Shown: piece after piece, positions 5,265 to 5,778 of the stretch
How positions within the stretch are numbered: the first letter of the stretch is position 1
Layout: each line of letters begins with the position of its first letter
Assembly: GCA_900754435.1 (NCBI GenBank)
Contig: CAAECT010000023.1
Coordinates: 1 to 5,778 of the forward strand
Direction: 5' to 3'
Source of the DNA: an uncultured Collinsella sp.
GTDB taxonomy: Bacteria > Actinomycetota > Coriobacteriia > Coriobacteriales > Coriobacteriaceae
DNA: 5,778 nucleotides
The notes under the pieces: generated by a model
What the model saw: the letters and a program-made list of their open reading frames with translations, nothing else
What the model was told of the DNA's origin: nothing
Databases searched by the model: none
Made by a program: the position numbers and the translations under genes

Positions 5265-5736
5265 TAGATGCCGTCCTCGTCGCCGAAGATATCCTCTTCC
5301 TCGGAGTCGGCAACGGATGCGACCGTCTGGGCGGTGATGCCCGTCTGGCCAACGGTCACGGCCTGCTCGCCAAGCTCGGCGAGCGTGGCGTTGCCGCGGA
5401 GGAACAGAAGCTCAATAACCATGGGAAGGTTAGTGCCGGTCAGAACCTCGACATTGTCGACATCCTGGGCAATCATCATCGACTGGTTGAACGGGGTGCC
5501 GCCAAGCAGGTCGGTAAAGACGAGCACGCCATCGCACTCCTCGCGCATGGCGGTAATAGCGGCGCGGAGATCCTCACCGTAGGAAGCAGCCTGGTCGCCC
5601 TCAAAAGGAACGACGGTAAAAGCAGGCTGGTCGCCGGCAACCATAGCGATAGCGCTTGCAAGGCCGGGTGCGAACTGTCCATGACCGGTAAGAATAAAGG
5701 GCTCTTCGGTGGTTTCTGTGGGAGAGATTCCGGCAT
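5264..5736 (-). CDS. agaF: PTS mannose-family IIA component (AgaF type), start region out of frame
   Basis: The cytoplasmic phosphocarrier that receives phosphate from HPr and hands it to IIB. The true N-terminal motif EPFILTGHGQFAPGL lies upstream of the first in-frame ATG (5642-5644). Its TGHG holds the phosphorylated histidine (codon 5681-5683), so a start at 5644 would give a dead protein. Further family motifs are GVLVFTDLLGGTPFN and VEVLTGTNLPMVIELL. In this frame there is no ATG, GTG or TTG between 5644 and the window edge. The ATG at 5734-5736, 9 nt after the upstream stop, is placed where IIA should begin but is two bases out of frame. Removing one TC unit from TCTCTC (5722-5727) would give MPESPTETTEEPFILTGHG and a normal 156-residue IIA. 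A sequencing error, a real frameshift, or a rare start codon (ATT or ATC in frame) are all possible. The C-terminal tail is very acidic (SEEEDIFGDEDGI). Confidence 0.88.
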
Positions 5737-5745
5737 AGGCCCAGC

Positions 5746-5778
5746 TCAGCGGGCGAAAACAACGATCTGGAACTGAAA
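5746..5778 (-). CDS. C-terminal tail of the upstream ORF, possibly a second GntR/UTRA regulator
   Basis: The frame entering from the right edge reads FQFQIVVFAR and stops at TGA (5746-5748), 9 nt before the candidate IIA ATG. That spacing fits the end of a preceding gene in the same operon. The hydrophobic closing strand resembles the end of UTRA domains; the regulator in this window ends similarly (DQFKYKVYHQR). Ten residues cannot establish a family, so this is a weak suggestion only. Confidence 0.35.
   Translation of the reverse strand, partial: FQFQIVVFAR

Noticed and set aside
5264..5644. IIA starting at the first in-frame ATG (126 residues)
   Set aside because: This would delete the TGHG motif with the phosphorylated histidine, which is clearly encoded in the same frame upstream.
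5476..5736. 86-codon frame starting at the ATG at 5736
   Set aside because: Beyond its first few codons it reads the IIA gene in the wrong frame and shows no protein-like pattern; only its start codon is of interest.
1..5778. Mobile elements, CRISPR arrays, tRNA or rRNA genes
   Set aside because: No transposase or integrase patterns, no regularly spaced repeats and no tRNA-like cloverleaf were seen on either strand; nearly all sequence is accounted for by the listed genes.

Overview
The window holds a tightly packed carbohydrate locus whose recognisable genes all lie on the minus strand, so it reads from high to low coordinates. In that direction it contains: the last residues of an unidentified ORF; a complete mannose-family PTS (IIA, a YajC-like protein, IIB, IIC, IID); an intrinsic terminator; a GntR/HutC-type regulator; an AgaS-type SIS-domain enzyme; a second intrinsic terminator; and the first 61 codons of an N-acetylhexosamine-6-phosphate deacetylase (NagA/AgaA type) that leaves the window at position 1.

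The parts form one pathway. The IIA-IIB-IIC-IID set imports and phosphorylates an amino sugar. Sequence patterns in IIB and IIC resemble the enterobacterial AgaV/AgaW proteins, which suggests N-acetylgalactosamine. The deacetylase would then make galactosamine-6-phosphate, and AgaS would deaminate and isomerise it to tagatose-6-phosphate. The GntR protein is the obvious local regulator. A perfect inverted repeat (1531-1544) lies at the -35 region of the agaS promoter and is a good candidate for its operator.

Layout: 1-185 deacetylase N-terminus; 186-302 a terminator and a short leader; 303-1469 agaS; 1470-1583 promoter and operator; 1584-2315 GntR regulator; 2316-2500 a regulatory gap with a candidate promoter, a palindrome, the PTS terminator and a 3' hairpin; 2501-5736 PTS genes with short gaps or overlaps, except for a structured 90-nt spacer at 4374-4463; 5746-5778 tail of the upstream ORF.

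The organism looks like a moderately high-GC, Gram-positive host-associated bacterium. A gut actinobacterium of the Coriobacteriia (Collinsella-like) is my best guess, based on overall codon and base composition and on a yajC gene inside an amino-sugar PTS operon. This is an impression, not a placement.

The system is a variant of a known Aga pathway rather than a wholly new one. The points that deserve attention are a roughly 78-residue acidic insertion in the IID subunit, a dedicated YajC inside the PTS operon, a two-base frame conflict at the IIA start, the agaS operator, and two mutually exclusive hairpins between the IIB and IIC genes.
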